DNA of 64,000 bases from Loktanella fryxellensis. Its GTDB lineage: Bacteria > Pseudomonadota > Alphaproteobacteria > Rhodobacterales > Rhodobacteraceae. Positions within the stretch are counted from its first letter, which is position 1; every line of letters starts with the position of its first letter. A model generated the notes under the pieces. The model ran no database searches and was not told where the DNA came from. It was given only the letters and a program-made list of their open reading frames with translations. The position numbers and the translations under genes were made by a program. Of this stretch, positions 8,728-17,228 are shown in pieces. Location of the stretch: assembly GCF_900110065.1 (NCBI RefSeq), contig NZ_FOCI01000002.1, positions 1 through 64,000 of the forward strand. Reading direction: 5' to 3'.

Positions 8728-9456
8728 ATGTCGGGTTTGCTGCGCGATGCATTGAGTGGAACGTTCGTCCGCAACAGCCACGGGCAGGTCGTCGAAGGGA
8801 TCGGCCGCGCCATCGTGACCGGGCGCTATCCCCCCGACACCGTCCTGCCGCGCGATGAAGAGCTGGCGGCCCAGTTCAACGTGTCGCGCACCGTGTTGCG
8901 CGAGGCGATGAAGACGCTGGCCGCCAAGGGCATGGTCGTCGCCCGGACCCGCGTCGGCACCAAGGTGCGCGCCCGGCACGACTGGAACCTGTTCGACGCC
9001 GAACTGCTGGTCTGGCATCTGGATGCGCGGGCCGGCATGGGATTCCTCGATCAGCTTTACGAGATGCGTCTGATCATGGAACCCGCCGGTGCCGCCATGG
9101 CCGCAAGCCGCGCCACCGCGCAGGAGATCGCGACGCTTCACGCGCATATCGAGGCGATGGTCGTCGCAAGCGACGACAAGGCCTTTGCAATGGCAGACCT
9201 CGCGTTGCACCGGTCGATCATCAAGGCGTCCGGCAACCTGTTCATGCACTCCGTCGCAACGCTGATCGAGGCGGCCTTGCTGACCTCGTTCCGGCTTAGC
9301 TCGCCAGCGTCCGAACCCGCGATCCAGAGCGATGTGTCCGCCGCCCACAACCGCATCGTCGTGGCGATCGAAGGTCGCGATCCCGAAGCGGCGGCCCAGG
9401 CGATGCGAGAGGTCATCCTGTATGGCCAGCAGCGGATCACGGCGCGCGTGACCTGA
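8728..9456 (+). CDS. GntR-family transcriptional regulator (FadR/FCD subfamily)
   Basis: The 242-residue protein has an N-terminal GntR winged HTH (about residues 20-80, with DEELAAQFNVSRTVLREAMK) and a C-terminal alpha-helical FCD ligand-binding domain. I chose ATG 8728, preceded by AGGAGAGG, over an upstream TTG. Being the last gene of the ytf block it probably controls that operon in response to a sugar acid; the 4073-4088 palindrome is a candidate site. Confidence 0.88.
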   Translation: MSGLLRDALSGTFVRNSHGQVVEGIGRAIVTGRYPPDTVLPRDEELAAQFNVSRTVLREAMKTLAAKGMVVARTRVGTKVRARHDWNLFDAELLVWHLDARAGMGFLDQLYEMRLIMEPAGAAMAASRATAQEIATLHAHIEAMVVASDDKAFAMADLALHRSIIKASGNLFMHSVATLIEAALLTSFRLSSPASEPAIQSDVSAAHNRIVVAIEGRDPEAAAQAMREVILYGQQRITARVT

Positions 9457-9627
9457 TCCGGGCGCCGGCTGTCGTCAGCACGTGGCGAAAGGTGTGACGA
9501 GCGGTCCGGATACATGAGGTCGGCTGATGCACAGCGTCCGTGATGCCCATGGTGGCGGTGCCGCCCATCCCATTGGCCAGCCCATCTGGACACAGCCCCG
9601 GGCGGTCCGGTGCGGTCCTGCAGGCGA

Positions 9628-10427
9628 TCAGCCGGGCATGACCTCGCCGCCATACCAGTTGCCGATCCGCACCTCGGACGCGTCACCGACCAGGTCCGCA
9701 AAGGCTTCCGGGCTTTGTGTGCCGTCGCCTTCACCCCGGTAGTGATAGGGATAGACATAGGTCGGCTGGAACGCGGCGACGGCATCCGCCGCCGCCTCGA
9801 TCCCCATCATGTAGGGCAGGTTCATGCAGACGAAGGCCAGATCGATGTCTTGCAGCGCGCGCATTTCAGGGATGTCCTCGGTGTCACCCGAGATATAGAC
9901 GCGGAAACCCTCGAACGTCAGGACATAGCCGTTGTCGCGCCCCTGCGGATGGTTCTGCAGGCGATCCTCGGTGGTGTTGTAGGCGGGGATCGCCTCGGTC
10001 CCCAGACCGTTGAATTCGGCGGTACCGCCATTGGCAAGCTCGGACGCCTTGGTCTTCATCTCGTCGCTCAGCATCGCATAGACGGCGGGGTTGGCGATGA
10101 TCCGGGTCGTCTCGCCGGTCAATGCCGCGAGCGTTTCGGCGTTGTAGTGATCGCCGTGTTCGTGGGTGATCAAGATCAGGTCGGCGGGCGGGAAATCGGC
10201 GTACAGCGCCGCATCGCCGACCGGATCGGTATAGATCGTGCCCAGCGGCGTTTCCATCACGATGCTCGCATGCTCGCATGCTCGACCGGATGCACGGTGA
10301 TGTCGCCGGCGGCGGTGGGAAAGGCGTGGGTGGCCTGTGCCACGGCGCGGGTCGCGAACGGCAGGAATGTCACCGCGCCGGCTGCGGCGGCGGCGGTGGT
10401 CAGAAAACGGCGGCGGGTGGTCGTCAT
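9628..10427 (-). pseudogene. Tat-exported metallo-beta-lactamase-fold hydrolase, frameshifted
   Basis: The N-terminal part (from ATG 10427) encodes a Tat signal (TTTRRRFLTT), then ...DITVHPVEHAS and runs out of frame into a stop within five codons. The remaining about 210 codons, in another frame, begin VMETPLGTIYTDPVGD and include the zinc-binding motif THEHGDH, SGDTED and a late H in YPYHYRG, typical of UlaG-like MBL-fold proteins. The break lies exactly in an 8-bp tandem repeat; removing one unit gives continuous PVEHASIVMETPLG. A truncated protein could start at the GTG 10260, but it would lack export signal and first strand. The family is commonly a periplasmic hydrolase of unknown substrate. 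Confidence 0.8.
10262..10284. repeat. 8-bp tandem duplication that shifts the hydrolase frame
   Basis: The unit ATGCTCGC is repeated almost three times (two full copies and seven bases). With one copy fewer the hydrolase gene reads through intact. The arrangement is what slipped-strand replication produces and is in principle reversible. Confidence 0.85.
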
Positions 10428-10618
10428 GCGATGCTCCCTGTTGATCGGATGATCATCATCTAGCGCAAGTCCCCGATGGCGCCACAGACGCGGCATATGT
10501 CACGCGAATGTCAGCGCCAGCGTCCGGCGTCGGCTGCGGGGACGTGTCGGGCTCGCGCTGCGCCACCTGCCGCATCGCGTGGCAAAGCCGTATCGAAACG
10601 CCCGCATCTTGGGCGATT

Positions 10619-10639
10619 GCAAAGTATCTTTGCGCAAAG
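10619..10639. promoter_or_regulatory. Candidate operator upstream of eutB
   Basis: Three copies of one half-site follow in alternating orientation: GCAAAG (10619-10624), CTTTGC (10628-10633), GCAAAG (10634-10639). The last two form the perfect 12-bp palindrome CTTTGCGCAAAG. The site is 64 bp before eutB. Motifs of the TTTGC/GCAAA type are recognised by some short-chain-fatty-acid and amine catabolism regulators, but no regulator gene adjoins the operon. No cobalamin riboswitch was recognised here. Confidence 0.4.
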
Positions 10640-10702
10640 GGTCATCCCGTGCTTTCATCGGCGCCAGTTCCGGCGATGCCCTTGCACAGGAGTGTCCGTC
10701 CC

Positions 10703-12106
10703 ATGTCCCAAGCGTACCGCCATATCATTGGTCAACAGACCTGGATCTTTGCCTCGCTGGCCGAGGTGATGGCCAAGGCGACGCCGGAACGGGCGGGCGA
10801 CCGGCTGGCGGGGGTGTCCGCGGGCACGGCACAGGAACGCGCCGCGGCGCAGATGGTTCTGGCCGATCTGCCGTTGACGACGTTCCTGTCGGATGCGCTG
10901 ATCCCCTACGAGGCGGACGAAGTCACGCGGCTGATCATCGACACACACGACGCCGCGGCCTTTGCCACCATCGCACATCTGACCGTCGGCGATTTCCGCG
11001 ACTGGCTGCTGTCGGATCACGCGACGCCCGCCGTGCTGGCAGCCCTGCGCCCCGGGCTGACGCCCGAGATGGCGGCGGCGGTGTGCAAGATCATGCGCAA
11101 TCAGGACCTGATCCGCGTGGCGCAGAAATGCCGCGTCGCCACCGCCTTTCGCAGCACCATCGGCCTGACCGGGCATCTGTCCACCCGCATCCAGCCCAAT
11201 CACCCGACCGACGACGTGAACGGCATCGCGGCGTCCATCCTCGACGGGCTGATGTATGGCGCTGGCGATGCGGTGATCGGGATCAATCCGGCGACCGACA
11301 ACGTGGCACAGGCGATGCGCCTGTCGCATCTGATGGCCGACATCATCGACCGCTACGACATCCCCACGCAGTCCTGCGTGCTGACCCATGTCACCAACAC
11401 GCTGGAATGCATCAACGGCGGCGCCCCCGTCGATCTGGTGTTCCAGAGCGTCGGTGGCACCGAGGCCACCAATACCTCCTTCGGCTTCGGCCTGCGCGAT
11501 CTGGCCGAGGCGCAGTCCGCCGCGCTGTCGCTCGATCGCGGCACCGTGGGCCGCAACGTCATGTACTTCGAGACGGGGCAGGGGTCGTCCCTGTCGGCCA
11601 ACGCGCACCACGGCCTCGACCAGCAGACGTGCGAGGCGCGGGCCTATGCCGTCGCGCGCCATTTCGACCCGCTACTGGTCAACACGGTCGTGGGCTTCAT
11701 CGGCCCCGAATACCTGTTCGACGGCAAGGAGATCACCCGCGCGGGGCTGGAGGATCATTTCTGCGGCAAGCTGCTGGGCCTGCCGATGGGCTGCGACGTG
11801 TGCTATACCAACCACGCCGAGGCGGATCAGAACGACATGGACAACCTGATGACGCTGCTGGGCGTCGCCGGTGTCACGTTCATCATGGGCATCCCCGGGT
11901 CCGACGACATCATGCTGAACTATCAGACGACGTCGTTCCACGACGCGCTCTATCTGCGCCGCGCGCTCGGGCTGCGGCCCGCGCCGGAATTCGACGACTG
12001 GCTGGCGCGCATGGACATCCTGCACAGCGCGGACGGGTTCCGGCTGTCGGGGGGCTTGCCGGACGGTTTCGCCCGCAGCCTTGCACGGGTGGCACGGCAT
12101 GGCTGA
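10703..12106 (+). CDS. eutB: Ethanolamine ammonia-lyase large subunit
   Basis: A 467-residue protein matching EutB over its whole length. With EutC it converts ethanolamine to acetaldehyde and ammonia using adenosylcobalamin. Recognisable segments include the TIM-barrel core stretches QPNHPTDDVNGIAASILDGL, VFQSVGGTEATN, FETGQGSSLSANAHHG and MGIPGSDDIMLNYQTTSFHD. ATG 10703, after AGGAG, gives the normal length; the upstream extension is not conserved-looking. It overlaps eutC by 8 bp. No EutA reactivase or shell-protein gene is nearby, so this is the short, non-microcompartment version. Confidence 0.96.
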   Translation: MSQAYRHIIGQQTWIFASLAEVMAKATPERAGDRLAGVSAGTAQERAAAQMVLADLPLTTFLSDALIPYEADEVTRLIIDTHDAAAFATIAHLTVGDFRDWLLSDHATPAVLAALRPGLTPEMAAAVCKIMRNQDLIRVAQKCRVATAFRSTIGLTGHLSTRIQPNHPTDDVNGIAASILDGLMYGAGDAVIGINPATDNVAQAMRLSHLMADIIDRYDIPTQSCVLTHVTNTLECINGGAPVDLVFQSVGGTEATNTSFGFGLRDLAEAQSAALSLDRGTVGRNVMYFETGQGSSLSANAHHGLDQQTCEARAYAVARHFDPLLVNTVVGFIGPEYLFDGKEITRAGLEDHFCGKLLGLPMGCDVCYTNHAEADQNDMDNLMTLLGVAGVTFIMGIPGSDDIMLNYQTTSFHDALYLRRALGLRPAPEFDDWLARMDILHSADGFRLSGGLPDGFARSLARVARHG

Positions 12107-12908
12107 GCGTGACACGCCGACCGTCCTGACCGAAGATCCGTGGCGCAGCCTGCGTCGCTATACCGATGCGCGGATCGGTCTGGGACGCGTGGGCGTCAGC
12201 CTGCCGACGCGGGAGTTGCTGGCGTTCCAGCTGGCCCATGCGCAGGCCCGCGACGCGGTGCACCTGGCGCTGGATACCGCGCGGCTGGTGGGCGATCTGC
12301 GCGGGCTGGACGGTCTGGCGGAACCGCTGCTGCTGGGATCGCAGGCGGTCGACCGCGACGATTACCTGCGGCATCCGCCCAAGGGCCGCACCCTGTCGGA
12401 CGGTGATGCCACGGGCCTGACGCGGGGCGAAGTGGTGCCCGATCTGGCGCTGGTGATCGTGGACGGGCTGTCGTCGCACGCGGTGCAGCAGAACGCCGCC
12501 CCGTTCCTGCGCGCGCTGCTGGACCAGTTGCCACCCCTGCGCCTATCCGCCCCCGTCGTCGTTACGCAGGGCCGGGTCGCCGTGGGCGATCACGTGGCCG
12601 AGCGTCTGGGCGCGCAGGCGGTATTGGTGATGATCGGCGAACGCCCCGGCCTGTCGTCGCCGGATTCGCTGGGCCTGTATTTTACATGGGCACCGCGGGT
12701 GGGGTTCAACGACGCCCGCCGCAACTGCATCTCGAACGTGCGGCCGGCGGGCCTCGACTATGGCCGTGCCGCCGCGCGTGCTGCCTACCTGTTGGCCGAG
12801 GCGCAAAGGCTGGGCACATCCGGTGTGGCCCTCAAGGACCGGTCCACGGACGACGCCGCCGGCCTGACCCGCGACCATACGAGCTTTCTTTCCCTCCCAC
12901 CGGCATAG
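12099..12908 (+). CDS. eutC: Ethanolamine ammonia-lyase small subunit
   Basis: The 269-residue EutC subunit completes the cobalamin-dependent lyase. Diagnostic stretches are DARIGLGRVGVSLPTRELL near the N-terminus, VVIVDGLSSHAVQ-like LALVIVDGLSSHAVQQNA, and GERPGLSSPDSLGLYFTW with RRNCISNVRP near the C-terminus, the part that contacts cobalamin in the known structure. The start inside the eutB 3' end suggests translational coupling. Confidence 0.95.
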   Translation: MAERDTPTVLTEDPWRSLRRYTDARIGLGRVGVSLPTRELLAFQLAHAQARDAVHLALDTARLVGDLRGLDGLAEPLLLGSQAVDRDDYLRHPPKGRTLSDGDATGLTRGEVVPDLALVIVDGLSSHAVQQNAAPFLRALLDQLPPLRLSAPVVVTQGRVAVGDHVAERLGAQAVLVMIGERPGLSSPDSLGLYFTWAPRVGFNDARRNCISNVRPAGLDYGRAAARAAYLLAEAQRLGTSGVALKDRSTDDAAGLTRDHTSFLSLPPA

Positions 12909-12921
12909 GACACGCGACACC

Positions 12922-14319
12922 ATGGCAGACCCGCAACTGGACAAGGCCTATCTCGAACAGCGGCAGTTAAAGCGGGGGACGGCGGGCTGGGTCCTGCTGG
13001 CAGGTCTTGGCGTCAGCTACGTCATTTCCGGTGATTTCGCGGGCTGGAATTTCGGCATCGGCGTGGCGGGGTGGGGCGGCTTCGTGATCGCCACCATCCT
13101 GATGGCGATCATGTATTTCACCCTCGTGCTGTCGCTGGCGGAAATGTCGGCGGCGATCCCGGCGGCGGGGGGCGGTTACAGCTTTGCCCGTCAGGCGATG
13201 GGGCCGGTGGGCGGCTATCTGACTGGGCTTGCGGTGCTGATCGAATACGCACTGGCGCCGGCGGCCATCGTGATCTTCATCGGGGCGGCGGTGCAATCGC
13301 TGATCGGCTTCGACGGCCCCGTCGTCTATGCGGTGTTCTACGTGGTCTTCGTCGGCATCCACCTTGCCGGTGTCGGCGAGGCGCTGAAGGTGATGATGGT
13401 GATCTCGGGCCTTGCGGTGTTCGCGATCATCGCCACGGCGGTGGCGCTGGTCGGGCATTTCGATGCGGCCCTGCTGTTCGACGTGCCCGCGACCGACGCG
13501 GTCGGTGCCTCGACGTTCCTGCCCTACGGCCTGTTCGGCGTCTGGGCCGCGCTGCCGTTCGCCATGTGGCTGTTCCTTGCCGTCGAAGGCGTGCCGCTGG
13601 CGGCGGAAGAGGCGCAGGACCCCGCCCGCGACATGCCGAAGGCCATCATCGGCGCCATGTCGTTCCTGCTGGTCATGGCCGCGCTGGTCGTCGTGCTGCT
13701 GGCGGGGGCTGCGGGGGCGCAACTGATCGGCGCGTCAGGCGTGCCGCTGGTCGATGCACTGAACGCGGTGGGCAACGGCAGGCTTGCGACACTCGTGAAC
13801 ATCCTCGGCCTCGCGGGTCTGATCGCGTCGTTCTTCTCCATCATCTACGGTTATTCGCGGCTGGTCTTTGCGCTGTCGCGGGCGGGCTACCTGCCGCCCG
13901 CCCTATCCATCACGACGACGCGCAAGGTGCCCGCGCGCGCCCTGATCGTGCCGGGGGTGCTGGGGTTCCTTGCGTCGCTGTCCGGGCAGGGGGATCTGAT
14001 GCTGTCGATGGCCGTCGTGGGGGCCACGCTGTCCTATGCGCTGATGGCCTACAGCCACATCCGCCTGCGCCGCACGCAGCCGGACCTGCCGCGCCCCTAT
14101 CGCACGCCCGGTGGCACGGTCACGTCGGGCACCGCGCTGGTGCTGTCGCTGGTGGCGCTGACGGGGGTGATCGCCTACGATCCGCTGGCCTTCGTCTATA
14201 CGCTGGTCCTGTTCGGCATCGGTGCTGCCTACTTCTTTGGCTATTCGCGCCATCACCTCGTGGCCAAGACGGCGGCCGAGGAATTCGCGATGTTGCAGGC
14301 CGCACAGCGCGACATCTGA
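12922..14319 (+). CDS. eat: Ethanolamine permease (APC family)
   Basis: A 465-residue amino-acid/polyamine-type permease with about twelve hydrophobic segments. It starts with the family-typical hydrophilic tail (DPQLDKAYLEQRQLKRG), then WVLLAGLGVSYVISGDFAGW, matching known ethanolamine permeases. It lies 13 bp after eutC, consistent with an uptake step for the lyase substrate. Inner membrane. Confidence 0.9.
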   Translation: MADPQLDKAYLEQRQLKRGTAGWVLLAGLGVSYVISGDFAGWNFGIGVAGWGGFVIATILMAIMYFTLVLSLAEMSAAIPAAGGGYSFARQAMGPVGGYLTGLAVLIEYALAPAAIVIFIGAAVQSLIGFDGPVVYAVFYVVFVGIHLAGVGEALKVMMVISGLAVFAIIATAVALVGHFDAALLFDVPATDAVGASTFLPYGLFGVWAALPFAMWLFLAVEGVPLAAEEAQDPARDMPKAIIGAMSFLLVMAALVVVLLAGAAGAQLIGASGVPLVDALNAVGNGRLATLVNILGLAGLIASFFSIIYGYSRLVFALSRAGYLPPALSITTTRKVPARALIVPGVLGFLASLSGQGDLMLSMAVVGATLSYALMAYSHIRLRRTQPDLPRPYRTPGGTVTSGTALVLSLVALTGVIAYDPLAFVYTLVLFGIGAAYFFGYSRHHLVAKTAAEEFAMLQAAQRDI

Positions 14320-14620
14320 CCTTGTCCGCGCCCGCGTCCGCCGACGCCCGCCCCTGGGACAGGCGGCTGACGGCCCGGCTGCAGGGTTGACCGGGCGCGC
14401 CCTGTGGCGTCAGCCGCCGCCGAAGGGGTCGCAGGTGAACACCCGGTCGGGCAGATCGGCGTTCGGGCGGCTGGCCGCCGGGACAGGGGTGGGGTGCCGT
14501 CGACCGGGTTTGGCATGGTAGCCTGTCCTGCTGCCATCTCCGGTCGCATCCGGTGCCGCGCGCGTCGTGGCAGACCCTGAAGCGACCGGCGCATGGCCGT
14601 GCCGTGGTCCACCGTGCGCT
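14320..14620. other. Intergenic region between convergent eat and response regulator genes
   Basis: No convincing gene. A minus-strand frame ending near 14411 with the protein-like tail DLPDRVFTCDPFGGG has no credible start or ribosome-binding site. No strong terminator hairpin was found. Confidence 0.5.
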
Positions 14621-15307
14621 TCAAGCCTGCGAGATCATGTAACCGAACCCGCGCACGTTGCGGATCAGACGGGTGTCGCCACCGCGCTCGATCTTCTTGC
14701 GCAGGTAGGAGACATAGACCTCGACCACGTTGGTGTGGGGATCGAAGTCGTAGCCCCAGACCCCCTTCAGCAATTCCATCCGGCTGACGACCTGTTCGGC
14801 ATGGGTGACGAGAAAGTGCAGCAGCGCGAATTCCGTCGCCGTCAGCCCCAGATCCTGATCCTGGCGGCTGACCACCTTGCGGGCCATGTCGATGCGCAGG
14901 TCGGTAAAGGTCAGCGTGCCGGTCGCGGGGGCCGGATCGACGACGCCGCTGCGCCGCACGAGGGCCTCTATGCGCGCCAGCAGTTCGGCAAAGGCGAAGG
15001 GTTTGGTCATGTAATCGTCGGCCCCCGCGCGCAGCCCCTCCAGCTTGTCTTCCAGCGCGTCGCGGGCGGTCAGCATCACGATCAGCGTGCCGTCGCCGCG
15101 GGCGCGGATCTGTCGGCACAGGTCGGCCCCCTCGGCATCCGGCAGCATCCGGTCCAGCACGACCAGATCGGCCCGCCGGGCCGTCAGACGGTCCATCAGG
15201 TCTTGCCCCGCATGGGTGACGGCGACGTCATAGCCTTCGGCGGTCAGACCCGCCGACAGAAAGGCGGCGATCTCGTGGTCGTCTTCGACAATCAGGATGC
15301 GGATCAT
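14621..15307 (-). CDS. OmpR/PhoB-family response regulator
   Basis: A 228-residue two-domain regulator. The receiver domain (residues 1-115) has the acidic pair EDD at 8-10, the phospho-acceptor Asp52 in VVLDRMLPD and the conserved Lys in the MTKPFAFAEL loop. The C-terminal winged-helix domain (about 130-225) ends with VVEVYVSYLRKKIER and VRGFGYMI. Its ATG overlaps the kinase stop by 4 bp, so both are one transcription unit. The OmpR class binds direct repeats about 10-11 bp apart; such repeats occur at 17106-17123 and 24899-24916. Confidence 0.93.
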   Translation of the reverse strand: MIRILIVEDDHEIAAFLSAGLTAEGYDVAVTHAGQDLMDRLTARRADLVVLDRMLPDAEGADLCRQIRARGDGTLIVMLTARDALEDKLEGLRAGADDYMTKPFAFAELLARIEALVRRSGVVDPAPATGTLTFTDLRIDMARKVVSRQDQDLGLTATEFALLHFLVTHAEQVVSRMELLKGVWGYDFDPHTNVVEVYVSYLRKKIERGGDTRLIRNVRGFGYMISQA

Positions 15308-16977
15308 GCGCGGTCCCTCTCCAGTGGCAGTGTAATGGCGATGGTCGCCCCCCGTGCATCGAGGGCGGCGTCGCGGGATGGCGTGGCAGGGGATGCATCG
15401 TGGTCGTCGCTGGAACGGACGATGCGGATCGTGCCGGCATGGCGGTCCACGATCCAGCGTGCGATCGACAGGCCCAGACCCGCGCCGCGATGGCCGCCAC
15501 CGGGTCTCCCCCCGCCCCGCCCCGCACCGCCCTGATAGAAGCGGGCAAAGGCCTGTTCCGACTCGGCCGCCGTGAATCCCGGACCCTGGTCGACGATGCG
15601 GATGACCGCCGCGTCGCCGGCGACGTCCAGATCGAGGCGGACGATGCTGTCCGCCGGGGCCAGCCGGATCGCATTGTCCAGCGGGATCAGCAGCGCCTGC
15701 CGCAGCCGGTCGTGGTCGCCCATGACCACGACGGGGGCGTCGGGATGGTGGCTGGTCACGGTGACGCCGGGTGCGCGCGCAAAACCGTCGCAGTCCTGCA
15801 GCACGTCGGCCATCACGTCCTGCAGGATCACGGGCGTGCTGGCGACGGTGATCACGCCAGCCTCGGACCGGGCGAGGAACAGCAGATCCTCGACCCGCCG
15901 GCCCATCTGGGCGGCCTTGCGCACGACCTGCCGCAACGTCTCGCGCAGGCGGTCGGGGGAGGTGCCTTCGGCGCGCAGCGTGACCTCGGCCTGGCCGCGC
16001 AGGATCGTCAGCGGCGTGCGCAGCTCGTGGCTGATGTCGGCCAGAAACCGGGCGCGCGTTTCGTCCAGCGCCTTGAGGCGGGTGACCGCCGCCTCCAGCT
16101 CCTGACTGCGGGTGTGCAGTTCGGCGGTGCGGTGCGCGACGTGCCGTTCCAGATCCGCCTTGGTCTGCCGCAGCAGCGTCTGCTGGTCGCCGATCTGGGT
16201 CGTCATGGCGTTGAACCGCCGCCCCAGATGCCCCAGCTCGTCGGCGGCGGTCGCCGGCACCCTGTGATCCAGATCGCCGCGCCCCACCGCATCCGCACCG
16301 TCCGCCAGCGCCGCGACGGGCCGCAGGATGGCGCGGTGCAGCACCACCCCGTTGGCCAGCAGCAGCAGGGCCACGACGGCCACCAGCCCGACGGCCAGCC
16401 AGAACACCCGCCGCGCCAGCATGTCGGACGTGGCGGCCGTCTGTTCCACCTTGGCCCTTTCGCGGTCGGTGGCCACGTCGATCAGCTGCCCCATCACGCT
16501 GTCGAACCGGTGTTCGATCCGGTCGATGTACAGCACCACCGCCGCCGCACGCTGGCCCGCGTTCAAGAGCTGCATGACATCGGCCTGCGCCACGTCCAGC
16601 GCCGCAAGCGTGTCGCGCATCCGGTCCAGATGCACCAGCTCGGCCGTCTCGCTGGTCCGCTCGGCGGGGTCGGTGATCAGGGCGATCTCGGCGCGCACCA
16701 GATCCTCCTTGCGGGTCAGGGCCGCGTCGAGGGCCGCGCGGGCGTCGATGACCTCGCGCATGTCGGGGCCAAGGATGAACAGCTCTGCCACCTGTTCGGA
16801 ATAGTCGTTGGCGCGCGCCGCGATCAGGTTGATCGCCCTGATCTGGTCATAGGTCGCCACGCTCTGGCGGCGGTTTTCGGCCCCGGTCTGCAGGATCAGG
16901 ATGATGAGGCACGCGATCAGCGCCACGGCGAGCGTGACGATGAGGTGGCTGAACAGGATCTTGGTGCGGATCGTCAT
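15304..16977 (-). CDS. Membrane sensor histidine kinase
   Basis: The 557-residue kinase has two transmembrane helices (about 8-30 and 190-212) flanking a helical periplasmic sensor of about 160 residues, then HAMP (213-265), a coiled coil, the phospho-acceptor box FLADISHELRTPL (His near 330) and an HATPase domain with N-box PLDNAIRLAP, G1 DQGPGF and G2 GAGLGLSIARW. Start ATG 16977 follows AAGGAAGG. It is the first gene of the two-component operon and diverges from the glycosyltransferase operon, with a repeat motif between them. The signal sensed is unknown. Confidence 0.92.
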   Translation of the reverse strand: MTIRTKILFSHLIVTLAVALIACLIILILQTGAENRRQSVATYDQIRAINLIAARANDYSEQVAELFILGPDMREVIDARAALDAALTRKEDLVRAEIALITDPAERTSETAELVHLDRMRDTLAALDVAQADVMQLLNAGQRAAAVVLYIDRIEHRFDSVMGQLIDVATDRERAKVEQTAATSDMLARRVFWLAVGLVAVVALLLLANGVVLHRAILRPVAALADGADAVGRGDLDHRVPATAADELGHLGRRFNAMTTQIGDQQTLLRQTKADLERHVAHRTAELHTRSQELEAAVTRLKALDETRARFLADISHELRTPLTILRGQAEVTLRAEGTSPDRLRETLRQVVRKAAQMGRRVEDLLFLARSEAGVITVASTPVILQDVMADVLQDCDGFARAPGVTVTSHHPDAPVVVMGDHDRLRQALLIPLDNAIRLAPADSIVRLDLDVAGDAAVIRIVDQGPGFTAAESEQAFARFYQGGAGRGGGRPGGGHRGAGLGLSIARWIVDRHAGTIRIVRSSDDHDASPATPSRDAALDARGATIAITLPLERDRA

Positions 16978-17105
16978 GGCCTGCTCGCCTTCCTTGTTCC
17001 CGTGCCCGCGCCCGACGGTGCGGCGTTGCGGATTGCCCCCCGGCACCTGCGGCACTGGCCAGCAGACTACCGCCCACGCTGCGGTGTCGCACGGGCGAAA
17101 CCGTA

Positions 17106-17123
17106 TTCTAAGGAAGTTCTAAT
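17106..17123 (+). promoter_or_regulatory. Direct-repeat motif TTCTAA-N5-TTCTAAT between kinase and glycosyltransferase operons
   Basis: TTCTAAGGAAGTTCTAAT contains two TTCTAA hexamers with starts 11 bp apart, the arrangement bound by OmpR-family regulators. It lies 106 bp before the glycosyltransferase operon and 129 bp before the kinase gene. A 16-of-18 copy lies upstream of the RTX gene. AT-rich repeats of this kind are otherwise rare in this window. Confidence 0.5.
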
Positions 17124-17228
17124 TTGAAACCGGGAACGATCCGCCGATGTAACACATTCATGACATGCACGGTCCCGCAGGATCGGTCGCACACCGTCAA
17201 CGATATCTCAGAGGAGATTGCAGGACCC

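Noticed and set aside
10428-10702. Cobalamin riboswitch upstream of eutB
   Set aside because: The lyase needs adenosylcobalamin, so I looked for a B12-box and supporting stems; none was recognised.
14411-14620. Minus-strand frame ending ...DLPDRVFTCDPFGGG after the response regulator
   Set aside because: It looks protein-like at the end but has no start codon or ribosome-binding site and could be chance in GC-rich sequence.
17136-17160. EcfG-type stress promoter (GGGAAC) before the glycosyltransferase operon
   Set aside because: A GGAAC element is present but no CGTT-like partner lies at 16-17 bp.
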